This document shows, one piece after another, positions 1 through 8,260 of a DNA stretch of 64,000 nucleotides. Position 1 is the first letter of the stretch; every line of letters begins with the position of its first letter. The translations under genes and the position numbers were made by a program. Where the stretch lies: NCBI RefSeq assembly GCF_006715495.1, contig NZ_VFNI01000004.1, positions 466,815 through 530,814 of the forward strand. Reading direction: 5' to 3'. The stretch is from Herbaspirillum sp. SJZ106. Its GTDB lineage: Bacteria > Pseudomonadota > Gammaproteobacteria > Burkholderiales > Burkholderiaceae_D. Below the pieces are notes generated by a model. The model made no database searches and had not been told where the DNA came from. It was given only the letters and a program-made list of their open reading frames with translations.

Positions 1-1314
1 TTTTATAACGCCATCGCGCCGGCCTGGCGCGAGATCGTCTTCGGCATGAGCGTGCCGCAGATCATCGAGATGGTTGAACGCCATATCGCGCTCTTTAAAC
101 GGCTGACGGCGGCGCACCCGGAAACCGAGTGGATCTTGCAATACTCGCCCGAGACTTTCTGCATGGCCGAGCTGGAGGTCTCGCTGGCGGTGTGCAATGC
201 CGCCATTCGCGCCTGGGATGCCGGGCCGCGGCGGCCGATGATCATCAACCTGCCGACCACGGTCGAAGTCTCCACGCCCAACGTTTTCGCCGACCAGATC
301 GAATGGATGGACCGGCGGCTGGAGCGGCGCGAGCACATCGTGCTGTCAGTGCATCCGCATAACGACCGGGGCACCGGCGTGGCCTGCGCCGAGCAAGCCA
401 TGCTGGCCGGCGCGCAGCGTGTCGAAGGCTGCCTGTTCGGCAATGGCGAGCGCAGCGGCAACGTCGATGTGGTGACGCTGGCGCTGAACCTGTACACCCA
501 GGGCATCGCGCCGGGGCTGGATTTCTCCGACATCGCGGCGGTCGCGCGCGTGGCCGAGGAGTGTACCGCCTTGCCCATTCATCCGCGCCACCCGTATGTG
601 GGCGACCTCGTCTTCACGGCATTTTCCGGTTCGCACCAGGATGCCATCGCCAAGGGCTTCGCCGCGCAAAAGGCGAATACCCCTTGGCGCGTGCCTTACC
701 TGCCGATCGACCCGAAAGACCTGGGCCGGACTTACGACAGCATCGTGCGCGTCAACAGCCAGTCGGGCAAGGGCGGCATTGCGTATCTGCTGCAACGCGA
801 CCACGGCATCGTCATGCCGCGCCGCATGCAGGTGGAGTTCAGCGCCATTGTCCAGGCGCTGGCCGACGCCAGCGAAACGGAACTGAGCAGCGAGCAAATC
901 TGGGACGCGTTCGAGCGCACCTACCTGGCCCCGGTGCGGGAGCGGCCGGGCGTCATTTATCGCAGCCACCGCCTGTTCGAGCACGCCGACGGGCAAGGCA
1001 TCGCGCTGGAACTGGCGCATGCGGATGGCAGCCTCAAGACCTGCCAGGGAACCGGCAACGGCCCGATCGCCGCGACGGTGGCGGCGCTGGGCCTGCCGCT
1101 GCGCATCGACAGTTATGAAGAGCGCAGCCTGGGCGCAGGCTCCGATGCCATGGCGCTGGCCATCGTAGAGGCGGCCATGCCCGGTGTGCCCGGTTCGCGC
1201 TTTGGCGTGGGCCGGCATGCGAACATCGTTACCGCGTCGATTCTGGCGGTATTGAGCGCAGCGGCCCGGTTCGCTGCGCAGGCGAGCGCAGATGAGCCAG
1301 CCATGGCGCAATGA
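1..1314 (+). CDS. leuA: 2-isopropylmalate synthase, 3' part (5' end outside window)
   Basis: Condenses acetyl-CoA with 2-oxoisovalerate, the first committed step of leucine synthesis, in the cytoplasm. The frame is open from base 1 (FYNAIAPAWREIVFGM), so the gene starts upstream; 437 residues are visible. The metal-binding HPHNDRGTG motif and GCLFGNGERSGNVD stretch are typical of the TIM-barrel of the type 2 (fungal-like, about 550-570 aa) IPMS group. A C-terminal LeuA regulatory domain follows (around SYEERSLGAGSDAMA), so leucine feedback is likely. Roughly the first 120 residues are missing. The ATG at 46 is internal, not the start. The gene converges on the MFS gene across a shared terminator. 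Confidence 0.93.
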   Translation, partial: FYNAIAPAWREIVFGMSVPQIIEMVERHIALFKRLTAAHPETEWILQYSPETFCMAELEVSLAVCNAAIRAWDAGPRRPMIINLPTTVEVSTPNVFADQIEWMDRRLERREHIVLSVHPHNDRGTGVACAEQAMLAGAQRVEGCLFGNGERSGNVDVVTLALNLYTQGIAPGLDFSDIAAVARVAEECTALPIHPRHPYVGDLVFTAFSGSHQDAIAKGFAAQKANTPWRVPYLPIDPKDLGRTYDSIVRVNSQSGKGGIAYLLQRDHGIVMPRRMQVEFSAIVQALADASETELSSEQIWDAFERTYLAPVRERPGVIYRSHRLFEHADGQGIALELAHADGSLKTCQGTGNGPIAATVAALGLPLRIDSYEERSLGAGSDAMALAIVEAAMPGVPGSRFGVGRHANIVTASILAVLSAAARFAAQASADEPAMAQ

Positions 1315-1315
1315 A

Positions 1316-1347
1316 AAAACGGCGGCTCCCGAAAGAGCCGCCGTTTT
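1316..1347. terminator. Bidirectional intrinsic terminator, leuA / MFS
   Basis: Perfect 13-bp inverted repeat (1316-1328 with 1335-1347, AAAACGGCGGCTC arm) with a 6-nt loop. The A-run on the left and T-run on the right let it work on both strands. It lies directly after the leuA stop and before the end of the convergent MFS gene. Confidence 0.9.
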
Positions 1348-1373
1348 CGCGTATGCCGCAACAGGGCAGCGTA

Positions 1374-2678
1374 TTACTTGTTCACCAGCCTGGCCGGCAG
1401 GGCCAGGGTCAACAGGCCGCCGACCACCAGCGAGGCCGCCAGCACATACATGCCGGCATTGGTGCTCTGGGTGGTGTCCTTGAGCCAGCCCACCAGGAAC
1501 GGGCTGACGAAACCGGCCAGGTTGCCCAGCGAGTTGATCAGCGCGATGCCGGCCGCCGCCGCGGTGCCCGACAGGAAGGCCGTCGGCAGGCTCCAGAACA
1601 GCGGCAGGGTGGTCAGGATGCCGACGCTGGCCAGCGTCAGCGAAGCCATCGCCATCGCGGTGTTGTGGTCGTACACGGTCGAGGCCAGCAGGCCCACGCA
1701 GCCCAGGAAGGCCGGGATCGCGACGTGCCAGCGGCGCTCGCGGCGGGCATCGGCGCTGCGGCCGATCAGCACCATGGCGACGGCGGCGAAGGCGTAGGGA
1801 ATCGCCGTCAGCAAGCCGACATTGAGCGGATCGGTGACGCCGGTGGTCTTGATGATGGTCGGCAGCCAGAAGCTCACGCCATACAGACCCATGACGAAGC
1901 AGAAGTAGATCAGCGCGCCCAGCCAGACACGGCCGTTGGCGAACATCTCCGACAGCGAGAGATGTTCTTTCTGGCTGTCTTCCTTGCGGATGTTGGTTTC
2001 CAGCAGGGTCTTTTCCTGCTCGTTGAGCCAATGCGCGTCGCGGATGCGGTCTTTCATGTAGACAATGACCAGCACGCCCAGGACCAGCGAAGGAATGGCT
2101 TCCAGGATGAACATCCATTGCCAGCCGGTATGGCCCCAGATGCCCGGCATGGAATGCATGATCCAGCCCGACAGCGGGCCGCCGATCACGCCCGACAAGG
2201 CGATGCCGGTCATGAACAGCGCGGTGATCTTGCCGCGCCGCTCGGCCGGATACCAGTAGGTCAGGTACAGGATCACGCCGGGGAAGAAGCCGGCTTCGGC
2301 CACGCCCAGCAGGAAGCGCATGATGTAGAACATGGTCGGCGTGGTGACATACGCCATCGCGCCCGAGATGATGCCCCAGGTGATCATGATGCGGGCGATC
2401 CACAGGCGGGCGCCCACCTTGTGCAGGATCATGTTGCTGGGGACTTCGAAGATGAAATAGCCGATGAAGAAGATGCCGGCGCCCAGGCCGTAGACGGTTT
2501 CGCTGAACTTGAGGTCGGACAGCATCTGCAGCTTGGCGAAGCCGACGTTGACGCGGTCCAGATAAGAGGCCACATAGCACAGGAACAGCAGCGGCAGCAG
2601 CCGCCAGGTGACTTTGGCATAGGTGGCATCTTCAAAGGTGCTGCCGGACGAGGCGCTCAGGCCTGCGTTGTAGGTCAT
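1374..2678 (-). CDS. MFS transporter, anion:cation symporter (ACS) type
   Basis: Inner-membrane carrier of 434 aa with the 12-TM major facilitator plan. Early SYLDRVNVGFAKLQM and the loop motif around GVAEAGFFPGVILYLTYWYP are hallmarks of the ACS family (phthalate, tartrate, glucarate and 4-hydroxyphenylacetate permeases), which import organic anions with protons. A long charged central loop (KDRIRDAHWLNEQEK) separates the two halves. The start is supported by a TTGGAG ribosome site 6-7 bases upstream. The substrate cannot be read from sequence. The neighbouring CitMHS carrier on the other strand suggests a carboxylate-uptake region. Confidence 0.88.
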   Translation of the reverse strand: MTYNAGLSASSGSTFEDATYAKVTWRLLPLLFLCYVASYLDRVNVGFAKLQMLSDLKFSETVYGLGAGIFFIGYFIFEVPSNMILHKVGARLWIARIMITWGIISGAMAYVTTPTMFYIMRFLLGVAEAGFFPGVILYLTYWYPAERRGKITALFMTGIALSGVIGGPLSGWIMHSMPGIWGHTGWQWMFILEAIPSLVLGVLVIVYMKDRIRDAHWLNEQEKTLLETNIRKEDSQKEHLSLSEMFANGRVWLGALIYFCFVMGLYGVSFWLPTIIKTTGVTDPLNVGLLTAIPYAFAAVAMVLIGRSADARRERRWHVAIPAFLGCVGLLASTVYDHNTAMAMASLTLASVGILTTLPLFWSLPTAFLSGTAAAAGIALINSLGNLAGFVSPFLVGWLKDTTQSTNAGMYVLAASLVVGGLLTLALPARLVNK

Positions 2679-3268
2679 GTCTCACTCCAAAAGGTGTGCG
2701 CGGAATATTTATAGTTGTCTGTCTGCGCCATCCAGCCACATCCGGCCATATGACTTGCGCAGCATCGCTTGGGTCAGCGGGTGCCCAGCATTGTAGTGGC
2801 GGCGGTGCGGTTGTCAATATAGATCGCCAGGTAGCCGCGATATAGAGAGATGATGCGCCAGAGCCTGATAATAATTAATATATTATTATCAGGATGCGTT
2901 GCCAATCGTTCGATGTTTTCTGAGCGGCAGCGGCGAGATGAGGGGGCTCGGATCGCTTGAATTCAAAAATGTACGAAGACACATACGAGTCAAATACAAG
3001 AGTTCGGAGATCCTTTGCGTCAGATCGTCAAAAAATACAAAGATGGGGCATTCTTTCGGCGGCAAGCATTTACGGGGAAATGACGCTGCCGCAAATAGTC
3101 GGCTTTTTCCTGTAGCGCTCAAATCCCGTTCGATTCTTTTGGAAAAGGGGCACGGCCAGTGCCTGGTCATCGGCGCCGGCCGATAAGTAGTCGCGCCGCC
3201 GATCCGGAATCGAACGCACAGGCCCAAAAACATTAACTGATGAAATATCAAAAAGACGGAGGCATACA
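2679..3268. other. 590-base divergent intergenic region
   Basis: Separates the MFS gene from the divergent citrate carrier and must hold both promoters. It is visibly more AT-rich than the neighbouring genes and contains the 30-bp dyad at 2864-2893. Short ORFs on both strands here have no recognisable domain and no convincing ribosome site, so no gene is called. Confidence 0.6.
2864..2893. promoter_or_regulatory. AT-rich perfect dyad, operator candidate
   Basis: Two 11-bp arms (CCTGATAATAA and its exact complement) flank an 8-bp centre TTAATATA. It lies about 185 bases before the MFS start and 375 before the citrate carrier. It has the size and symmetry of a dimeric regulator site; the regulator is not evident in the window. 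Confidence 0.5.
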
Positions 3269-4585
3269 TTGATAACCCTATTAGGGCTGCTCACAATTTT
3301 CTCTGTTGTGATCTTCTTGCTGACGGGGAAAGGGGCGCCGATCATCGGCTTGATTCTTTTCCCGTTGCTGGGCGCCATATTGGCGGGTTTCGGCCCGGCC
3401 GAACTCGGGGTCTTTTTCACCCAGGGCCTGAGCAAAGTGATCCAGGTTGCGGCGATGTTCATCTTCGCGATCACTTTTTTCGGAATCATGCAGGACGTCG
3501 GCCTGTTCAGGCCGCTCATCAAATGGATGCTGACCATCACCAAGGGCAACGTGATCGCGGTGACGGTGGGCACGGCATTATTGGGCATGCTGGCGCATCT
3601 CGATGGCGCCGGTGCAACGACATTCTTGTTAACGATCCCGGCGCTGTTGCCGCTGTACAAAAAACTGAGGATGAGCCCCTATCTCATGTTGATGGTGCTG
3701 GCCCTTGGGGCCGGCATACTCAATATGCTGCCGTGGGCCGGGCCATTGGGGCGGGCGGCAGCGGTAACGGGAATCGATGTCAGTATGTTATGGCGCCCGA
3801 TAATCGCCGTGCAGCTTACGGGCGTGGTTCTCCTGGTATTGCTGGCGGTTGTCCTGGGAATCAGGGAGAAACGCCGTATTTCGGCCCAGGGGCTGTCTGC
3901 CGGCCATGCAGGCAGCGAGCATATCGAGGAGCATGACCGGCTTTCCAGCGCGGAAGAAGCGCTGTTGCGTCCTAAACTCCTTTGGCTCAATGCCTTGATC
4001 TTCTTGAGCGTATTGGGTGCGCTGGTGGTAGGGATTTTGCCGTCCGCGTATATATTCATGATCGGGTTGTCGGTGGCGCTGCTGGTCAATTACCCATCGC
4101 TTCCCATGCAAATGGAGCGTTTCAAGGCGCATGCCCCCAATGCGTTGATGATGGGCGCCATTATTCTTGCCGCCGGCTCGTTCCTTGGCATGATGGATGG
4201 CACCGGCATGCTGAAATCGATTGCGGCCGATCTGGTGACGATCTTGCCAGCCAGCATGGTTCCCCATCTGCATATCATCCTCGGCATCTTCGGTCTTCCG
4301 ATGGAGTTGGTGCTCAGTACCGATGCCTATTATTTCGGCTTGCTTCCGATTGTCATGCAGATTGTTTCCATGCACGGGGTTGAACCGGCCGTCACCGTCT
4401 ATGCGTTAGTGATCGGCAATGTGGTCGGAACCTTCATCAGTCCATTCTCTCCCGCGCTTTGGTTAGCCCTCGGGTTGGCCAATCTGGAAATGGGCAAACA
4501 TATCCGCTATTCGCTGTTTTGGATGTGGGGGCTCTCGCTCTGCCTGCTCGGCGTCGCCGTACTGCTTGGGGTGATTCCCCTGTAG
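3269..4585 (+). CDS. CitMHS-family citrate/proton symporter
   Basis: A 438-aa inner-membrane protein with about 11-12 hydrophobic segments, resembling the citrate-Mg2+:H+ / citrate-Ca2+:H+ symporters (CitM, CitH, CitN). Family-like segments include an N-terminal MITLLGLLTIFSVVIFLL helix, the loop AHLDGAGATTFLLTIPALLP, and a C-terminal STDAYYFGLLPI-VIGNVVGTFISPF region. The start is TTG at 3269, chosen because GGAGG lies about six bases upstream and the hydrophobic N-terminus begins there. Codon use is less GC-rich than in leuA, so acquisition or weak expression is possible. It probably imports metal-complexed citrate. Confidence 0.88.
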   Translation: MITLLGLLTIFSVVIFLLTGKGAPIIGLILFPLLGAILAGFGPAELGVFFTQGLSKVIQVAAMFIFAITFFGIMQDVGLFRPLIKWMLTITKGNVIAVTVGTALLGMLAHLDGAGATTFLLTIPALLPLYKKLRMSPYLMLMVLALGAGILNMLPWAGPLGRAAAVTGIDVSMLWRPIIAVQLTGVVLLVLLAVVLGIREKRRISAQGLSAGHAGSEHIEEHDRLSSAEEALLRPKLLWLNALIFLSVLGALVVGILPSAYIFMIGLSVALLVNYPSLPMQMERFKAHAPNALMMGAIILAAGSFLGMMDGTGMLKSIAADLVTILPASMVPHLHIILGIFGLPMELVLSTDAYYFGLLPIVMQIVSMHGVEPAVTVYALVIGNVVGTFISPFSPALWLALGLANLEMGKHIRYSLFWMWGLSLCLLGVAVLLGVIPL

Positions 4586-4640
4586 CCTTATCGCGCGTCT
4601 AGTCCTCAATGGCTGGACAGGCTTTATCGCAACAAAACAA

Positions 4641-4671
4641 AACGCCCGATACACCGTATCGGGCGTTTTTT
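4641..4671. terminator. Bidirectional terminator between citrate carrier and SDR
   Basis: 12-bp perfect stem (4641-4652 with 4656-4667, AACGCCCGATAC arm), 3-nt loop, A-rich left flank and six-T right flank. It sits between two convergent genes and can serve both. Confidence 0.92.
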
Positions 4672-4722
4672 CGCTTGCGGTGCAGAGATGCCCTTCGATT
4701 GTCGAAGGGCGCGGGCAGGCGC

Positions 4723-5481
4723 TTACACGCAACGGCCGCCGTCGACTTCCACGCACACGCCGGTGACGAACGCTGCCTCGTCCGAGCCCAGGTAGAGGCA
4801 GGCATTGGCGATGTCCTGCGGGGTCGAGAAACGGCCCATCGGGATCGTGGCCACGAACTTCTTGCGGTTTTCCGGGGTGTCGGGCACGCCCATGAACTCC
4901 GACAGCAGGCCGGTGGCCGAGATCACCGGGTTGACGCAATTCACGCGGATGTTGTCCGGCCCCAGTTCGGCGGCCATCGACTTGCTGGTGGTAATGACCG
5001 CACCCTTGCTGCCGTTGTACCAAGTCAGGCCCGGGCGCGGACGGATGCCGGCGGTAGAAGCGATGTTGATGAACACGCCGCCGCCGACCTTGCGGAAATG
5101 CGGCACGAAGGTCTTGGCCGACAGGAAGATGCTCTTGACGTTGACCGCGTAGACGCGGTCGAACTCGGCTTCCTCCACTTCCAGCATGGGCCGGTTGCGG
5201 TGCGTGGTGCCGGCATTGTTGACCATGATGTGCATGGCGCCGTAGTGCTCCAGCGCGGCGGCCAGCAGGCGGTCCATGTCGGCCGCCTTCGACACGTCGG
5301 CCTTGACGAAGACGGCGCGCCCGCCGGCTTGCCTGATTTCCTCCACCACGCGCAGGCCGCCGGCCTCGCCGATGTCGGCCACCACCACCGATGCGCCTTC
5401 GCGGGCGTAAGCCTTGGCGATGCCTTCGCCGAATCCCGAACCGCCGCCGGTCACGATGGCCACTTTGTCTTGCAAACGCAT
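4723..5481 (-). CDS. SDR-family NAD(P)-dependent oxidoreductase
   Basis: Classical short-chain dehydrogenase of 252 aa. It shows the cofactor motif TGGGSGFG (residues 11-18), NNAG (88-91), and catalytic Ser142, Tyr155 and Lys159 (YNGSK). It probably oxidises a secondary alcohol or hydroxy acid. The start at 5481 is preferred over the upstream in-frame ATG because AGGAGA sits eight bases before it and residue 1 begins the Rossmann strand (MRLQDKVAIVTGG). It follows the aldehyde dehydrogenase by 59 bp on the same strand, so the two likely form a catabolic alcohol-to-acid operon controlled by the divergent GntR regulator. Confidence 0.9.
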   Translation of the reverse strand: MRLQDKVAIVTGGGSGFGEGIAKAYAREGASVVVADIGEAGGLRVVEEIRQAGGRAVFVKADVSKAADMDRLLAAALEHYGAMHIMVNNAGTTHRNRPMLEVEEAEFDRVYAVNVKSIFLSAKTFVPHFRKVGGGVFINIASTAGIRPRPGLTWYNGSKGAVITTSKSMAAELGPDNIRVNCVNPVISATGLLSEFMGVPDTPENRKKFVATIPMGRFSTPQDIANACLYLGSDEAAFVTGVCVEVDGGRCV

Positions 5482-5540
5482 GTTGTCTCCTTGTGGGTGA
5501 TTCTGTTCAATGATGAGTGATTGGCGCATCAGCCGCGGCA

Positions 5541-6974
5541 TCAACCGTGGCGGATCGCGATGGTTTTCAGGACGGTGAAGCCGTACAGGGCTTCGAAACC
5601 TTTCTCGCGCCCGTGGCCGCTGGCCTTGACGCCGCCGAAGGGCAGCTCGACGCCGCCGCCGGCGCCGTAGTTGTTGATGAATACCTGGCCGCTGCGGATG
5701 GCGCGCGCCATGCGCAACTGGCGCGCGCCGTCATTGGTCCAGACGCTGGCCACCAGGCCGTAGTCGGTGCCGTTGGCCAGGCGGATCGCCTCGACTTCGT
5801 CGTCGAAAGGCATCGCGGCCAATACCGGCCCGAACACTTCCTCCTGCGCCAGGCGGTGCTGCGGCGGCACGTCGCGCAACAGCGTGGGCGCCTGGTAGAA
5901 GCCGGAAGCGGGCGACTTGGAATCGATGCTGCCCTGGGCGACGATGGCGATCTTGTCGCTGCGGGCGTCGGACAGGAAGCCGGCCACGCGTTCCTGCTGC
6001 GTCTTGCGGATCAGCGGGCCGCAATCCAGGTCCATCTGCGAGGAACCCACGCGCAATTTGGAAAACAGCTGGCCCAGGCGATCCAGCACTTTTTCATAAG
6101 CGCCGCGCTGCACCAGCAAGCGGCTGCCGGCGGAACAGGTCTGTCCGGCATTTTGCACGATGGCGTTGACCACCACCGGCAGCATGGCGTCGATATCGGC
6201 GTCGTCGAACACCACCTGCGGCGACTTGCCGCCCAGTTCCAGCGTCACCGGCGTATGGTGCTCGGCGGCGGCGCGCACCACCACCTTGCCGATGCTGGGC
6301 GAACCGGTGAAGGAAACGTGGTCGATGTCGGGATGCTTGACCAGCAGGTCGCCGGCCTCATGGCCATAGCCGGTGACGATGTTGAGCGCGCCTTCGGGGA
6401 AACCGACCTCGGCCGCCAGCTCGGCCACGCGCAGGATGGACAGGCAGGCGTCTTCGGCCGGCTTGACCACGCAGGTGTTGCCCGCGGCCAGCGCGCCGCC
6501 CACGCAGCGGCCGAAGATCTGCATCGGATAGTTCCAGGGCACGATATGCGCGGTCACGCCATGCGGTTCGCGCAGCGTCAGCACGGTGTAGCCGGCCTGG
6601 TAGGGGATGGTGTCGCCATGCAGCTTGTCGGCCGCGCCGGCGTAGAACTCGAAGTAGCGCACGATGGCGGCCGCATCGGCGCGCGCCTGCTTCATCGGCT
6701 TGCCGCAGTCGCGGCCTTCCAGCTGGGCCAGTTCTTCCTGGTGTTCCTGCAGCCTGATCGACAATTTCATCAGCAGGCGGCCGCGTTCGGCGGCCGACAG
6801 CTTGCCCCAGGCACCTTCGTAGGCGCGGCGCGCGGCCTTGACGGCGCGTTCGACGTCGGTCTCGTTGCCGCGCGCGATGGCCTCGAAGGCCTGGCCATCG
6901 GAGGGATCGATGACCGGAATGCTTTCGCCGGAAGCGGGAGCGACCCAGCGGTTGTCGATGAAGTGCTGTTTCAT
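5541..6974 (-). CDS. NAD(P)-dependent aldehyde dehydrogenase
   Basis: A 477-aa ALDH-superfamily enzyme oxidising an aldehyde to an acid. Glu246 (LELGGKSP) and catalytic Cys280 (NAGQTCSAG) are both present with the usual 34-residue spacing, and PWNYPMQ forms part of the cofactor site. The start at 6974 (MKQHFIDNRWV) has AAAGGA upstream; the longer in-frame extension to 7112 is basic and proline-rich, unlike the family, and is rejected. First gene of a two-gene operon with the SDR; a good sigma-70 promoter lies at 7157-7185. Substrate class (betaine, aminobutyraldehyde or hydroxycinnamaldehyde type) is undetermined. Confidence 0.92.
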   Translation of the reverse strand: MKQHFIDNRWVAPASGESIPVIDPSDGQAFEAIARGNETDVERAVKAARRAYEGAWGKLSAAERGRLLMKLSIRLQEHQEELAQLEGRDCGKPMKQARADAAAIVRYFEFYAGAADKLHGDTIPYQAGYTVLTLREPHGVTAHIVPWNYPMQIFGRCVGGALAAGNTCVVKPAEDACLSILRVAELAAEVGFPEGALNIVTGYGHEAGDLLVKHPDIDHVSFTGSPSIGKVVVRAAAEHHTPVTLELGGKSPQVVFDDADIDAMLPVVVNAIVQNAGQTCSAGSRLLVQRGAYEKVLDRLGQLFSKLRVGSSQMDLDCGPLIRKTQQERVAGFLSDARSDKIAIVAQGSIDSKSPASGFYQAPTLLRDVPPQHRLAQEEVFGPVLAAMPFDDEVEAIRLANGTDYGLVASVWTNDGARQLRMARAIRSGQVFINNYGAGGGVELPFGGVKASGHGREKGFEALYGFTVLKTIAIRHG

Positions 6975-7156
6975 GGGCGATGCGTCCTTTCGGTTGAGTC
7001 CTGGGCAGGTGCTGAGGCAAGGCGAAACGGCAGGGCGGGCCGGCGCGATATGCTGGATATGCGCGAACCCGATGGGACGTGGTCTCCTGTCGTTCTGTGG
7101 CGTCCGCTGCAAGGCTTGGTGATGCTGGGCGATGGCGGCGCGGTTTATGGGTGCTC

Positions 7157-7185
7157 AATCTAAGGCAGCCCTTAAAAGCTGTCAA
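7157..7185 (-). promoter_or_regulatory. Sigma-70 promoter of ALDH-SDR operon
   Basis: On the minus strand: TTGACA (7185-7180), 17-bp spacer, TAGATT (7162-7157). The -35 is perfect and spacing optimal. The leader to the aldehyde dehydrogenase start would be about 175 nt. Confidence 0.65.
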
Positions 7186-7281
7186 TTTATTTTACTTATT
7201 TAATGCGCGCCAGCTTTGGCAAAAACTATCTGCATCCGCGGCAAATCCGCTACCATGCCCCTCGTGCGACAGATGAAGAAG

Positions 7282-7305
7282 CCGTTTCATTGTGAAACGG
7301 TTTCC
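7282..7305. promoter_or_regulatory. Dyad before gntR, operator candidate
   Basis: CCGTTTCA and TGAAACGG form 8-bp arms around a TTG centre (7282-7300). The right arm continues as GAAACGGTTTCC (7294-7305), a second overlapping near-palindrome. It lies 18 bases before the gntR ATG, a place suited to autoregulation. The same 12-mer occurs upstream of icd (see findings). Confidence 0.45.
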
Positions 7306-7322
7306 AAGCGGGGAGGGACGAT

Positions 7323-8162
7323 ATGTCGAAGTCCAGCCAGCCGCGCCGCCCCGATGCGGCCAGCGGCGAGGTATCGGCCAAAGTTGTCAATTTGAAGAAC
7401 GTGGCGCGCGGCGCCGGCGGTTCGCCGGAAATCCTGACGCTGGCCGCGGCCGGCCTGGGGCCGGTGCGTCCGGAGCGTTTTGCCGAACGCATCTACGAGA
7501 CGCTGTTCCACGCCATCGTCGAAGGCCGTATCGCGGTCGGCAGCAAGCTGCCGGCGGAAAATGACCTGGCCACGCTGTTTGACGTGTCGCGGCCGGTGGT
7601 GCGGCAGGCGCTGGACCGCCTGCGCGAAGACCAGCTGGTCGAGTCGATCCGCGGTTCCGGCACCTACGTGAAGGAAAAGCCGGGCCTGGCGACGACGCCG
7701 CAGGATGCCGAGCCCGAGACCCGCATCGGCCACATCATGAACGGCCTGGAGCTGCGCCTGGTGATCGAGCCGGAATGCGCCTACATGGCTGCGCTGCGCC
7801 GCAATGCGCAGGACCTGGAGAAGATGGAGCGCCTGCTGGAAGGCTTCGAACAGGCCAATGCCGTGGGCGGTATCGCCCATCATTTCGATTTCGCTTTCCA
7901 TGAGGCGATCGCCATGGCCACCGCCAATGTGCGTTTCGTGCAGGTGATGAAGACGCTGGAATACGATGTCAGCCACGCCGTCAACATGCTGCGCCACCTG
8001 ATGCATATCCCGCCATGGAAGCGTTCGCAGGATGCGATGGACGAGCACCGCCATATCTTCAACCTGATCCGCGAGCAGGATGCCGAAGGGGCGCGGCGCG
8101 CCATGCGGGGCCATATCGAGAACGCCCGCACGCGCATGTTCAACAGCCGGCCGGGGATGTAG
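7323..8162 (+). CDS. GntR-family regulator, FadR (FCD) subfamily
   Basis: A 279-aa regulator. After a poorly conserved leader of about 55 residues, the winged helix-turn-helix runs from about 58 to 125 (IVEGRIAVGSKLPAENDLA, SRPVVRQALDRLREDQLVE, GSGTYV). The C-terminal half is the all-helical FCD ligand domain with the expected metal-site histidines (FAFHEAIA, HRHIFNLI, AMRGHIENA). Such proteins respond to carboxylic acids from catabolic pathways. It is divergent from the aldehyde dehydrogenase/SDR operon, its probable target. GGGAGGG precedes the ATG by six bases. Confidence 0.9.
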   Translation: MSKSSQPRRPDAASGEVSAKVVNLKNVARGAGGSPEILTLAAAGLGPVRPERFAERIYETLFHAIVEGRIAVGSKLPAENDLATLFDVSRPVVRQALDRLREDQLVESIRGSGTYVKEKPGLATTPQDAEPETRIGHIMNGLELRLVIEPECAYMAALRRNAQDLEKMERLLEGFEQANAVGGIAHHFDFAFHEAIAMATANVRFVQVMKTLEYDVSHAVNMLRHLMHIPPWKRSQDAMDEHRHIFNLIREQDAEGARRAMRGHIENARTRMFNSRPGM

Positions 8163-8186
8163 CGCCAGAGACTGCATTGGCCCATG

Positions 8187-8205
8187 TTGTCAAACAAATT
8201 GACAA
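8187..8205. promoter_or_regulatory. Dyad before lysR gene
   Basis: Perfect 7-bp arms TTGTCAA / TTGACAA with a 5-bp centre, 55 bases before the LysR start. The layout contains a T-N11-A core, the usual LysR-type recognition form, so autoregulation is likely. It may instead be a site of the upstream GntR protein. Confidence 0.45.
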
Positions 8206-8260
8206 ATGATGCGCCGGCCGGCACAAGACAATCAATCACGAACCACTGGAATCTGCCCGA

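Larger units (their letters stand above)
6975..7322. other. 348-base divergent control region, ALDH operon / gntR
   Basis: Holds the minus-strand promoter for the aldehyde dehydrogenase operon and a dyad next to gntR. The part nearest 7170-7210 is AT-rich, as expected of promoter DNA. No separate gene is supported. Confidence 0.6.

Noticed and set aside
1311..2714. Plus-strand open frame opposite the MFS gene
   Set aside because: His/Gln/Asp/Ala-rich translation typical of the complement of membrane-protein codons; the minus strand encodes a clear MFS protein.
2889..3269. ORFs on both strands in the MFS/citrate carrier gap
   Set aside because: No recognisable domain, poor codon use, no Shine-Dalgarno; they conflict with each other and occupy the needed promoter region.
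4691..4709. 8-bp inverted repeat CCCTTCGA-TTG-TCGAAGGG
   Set aside because: It lies just past the SDR stop and beside a much stronger bidirectional terminator; probably a minor accessory stem with no separate role.
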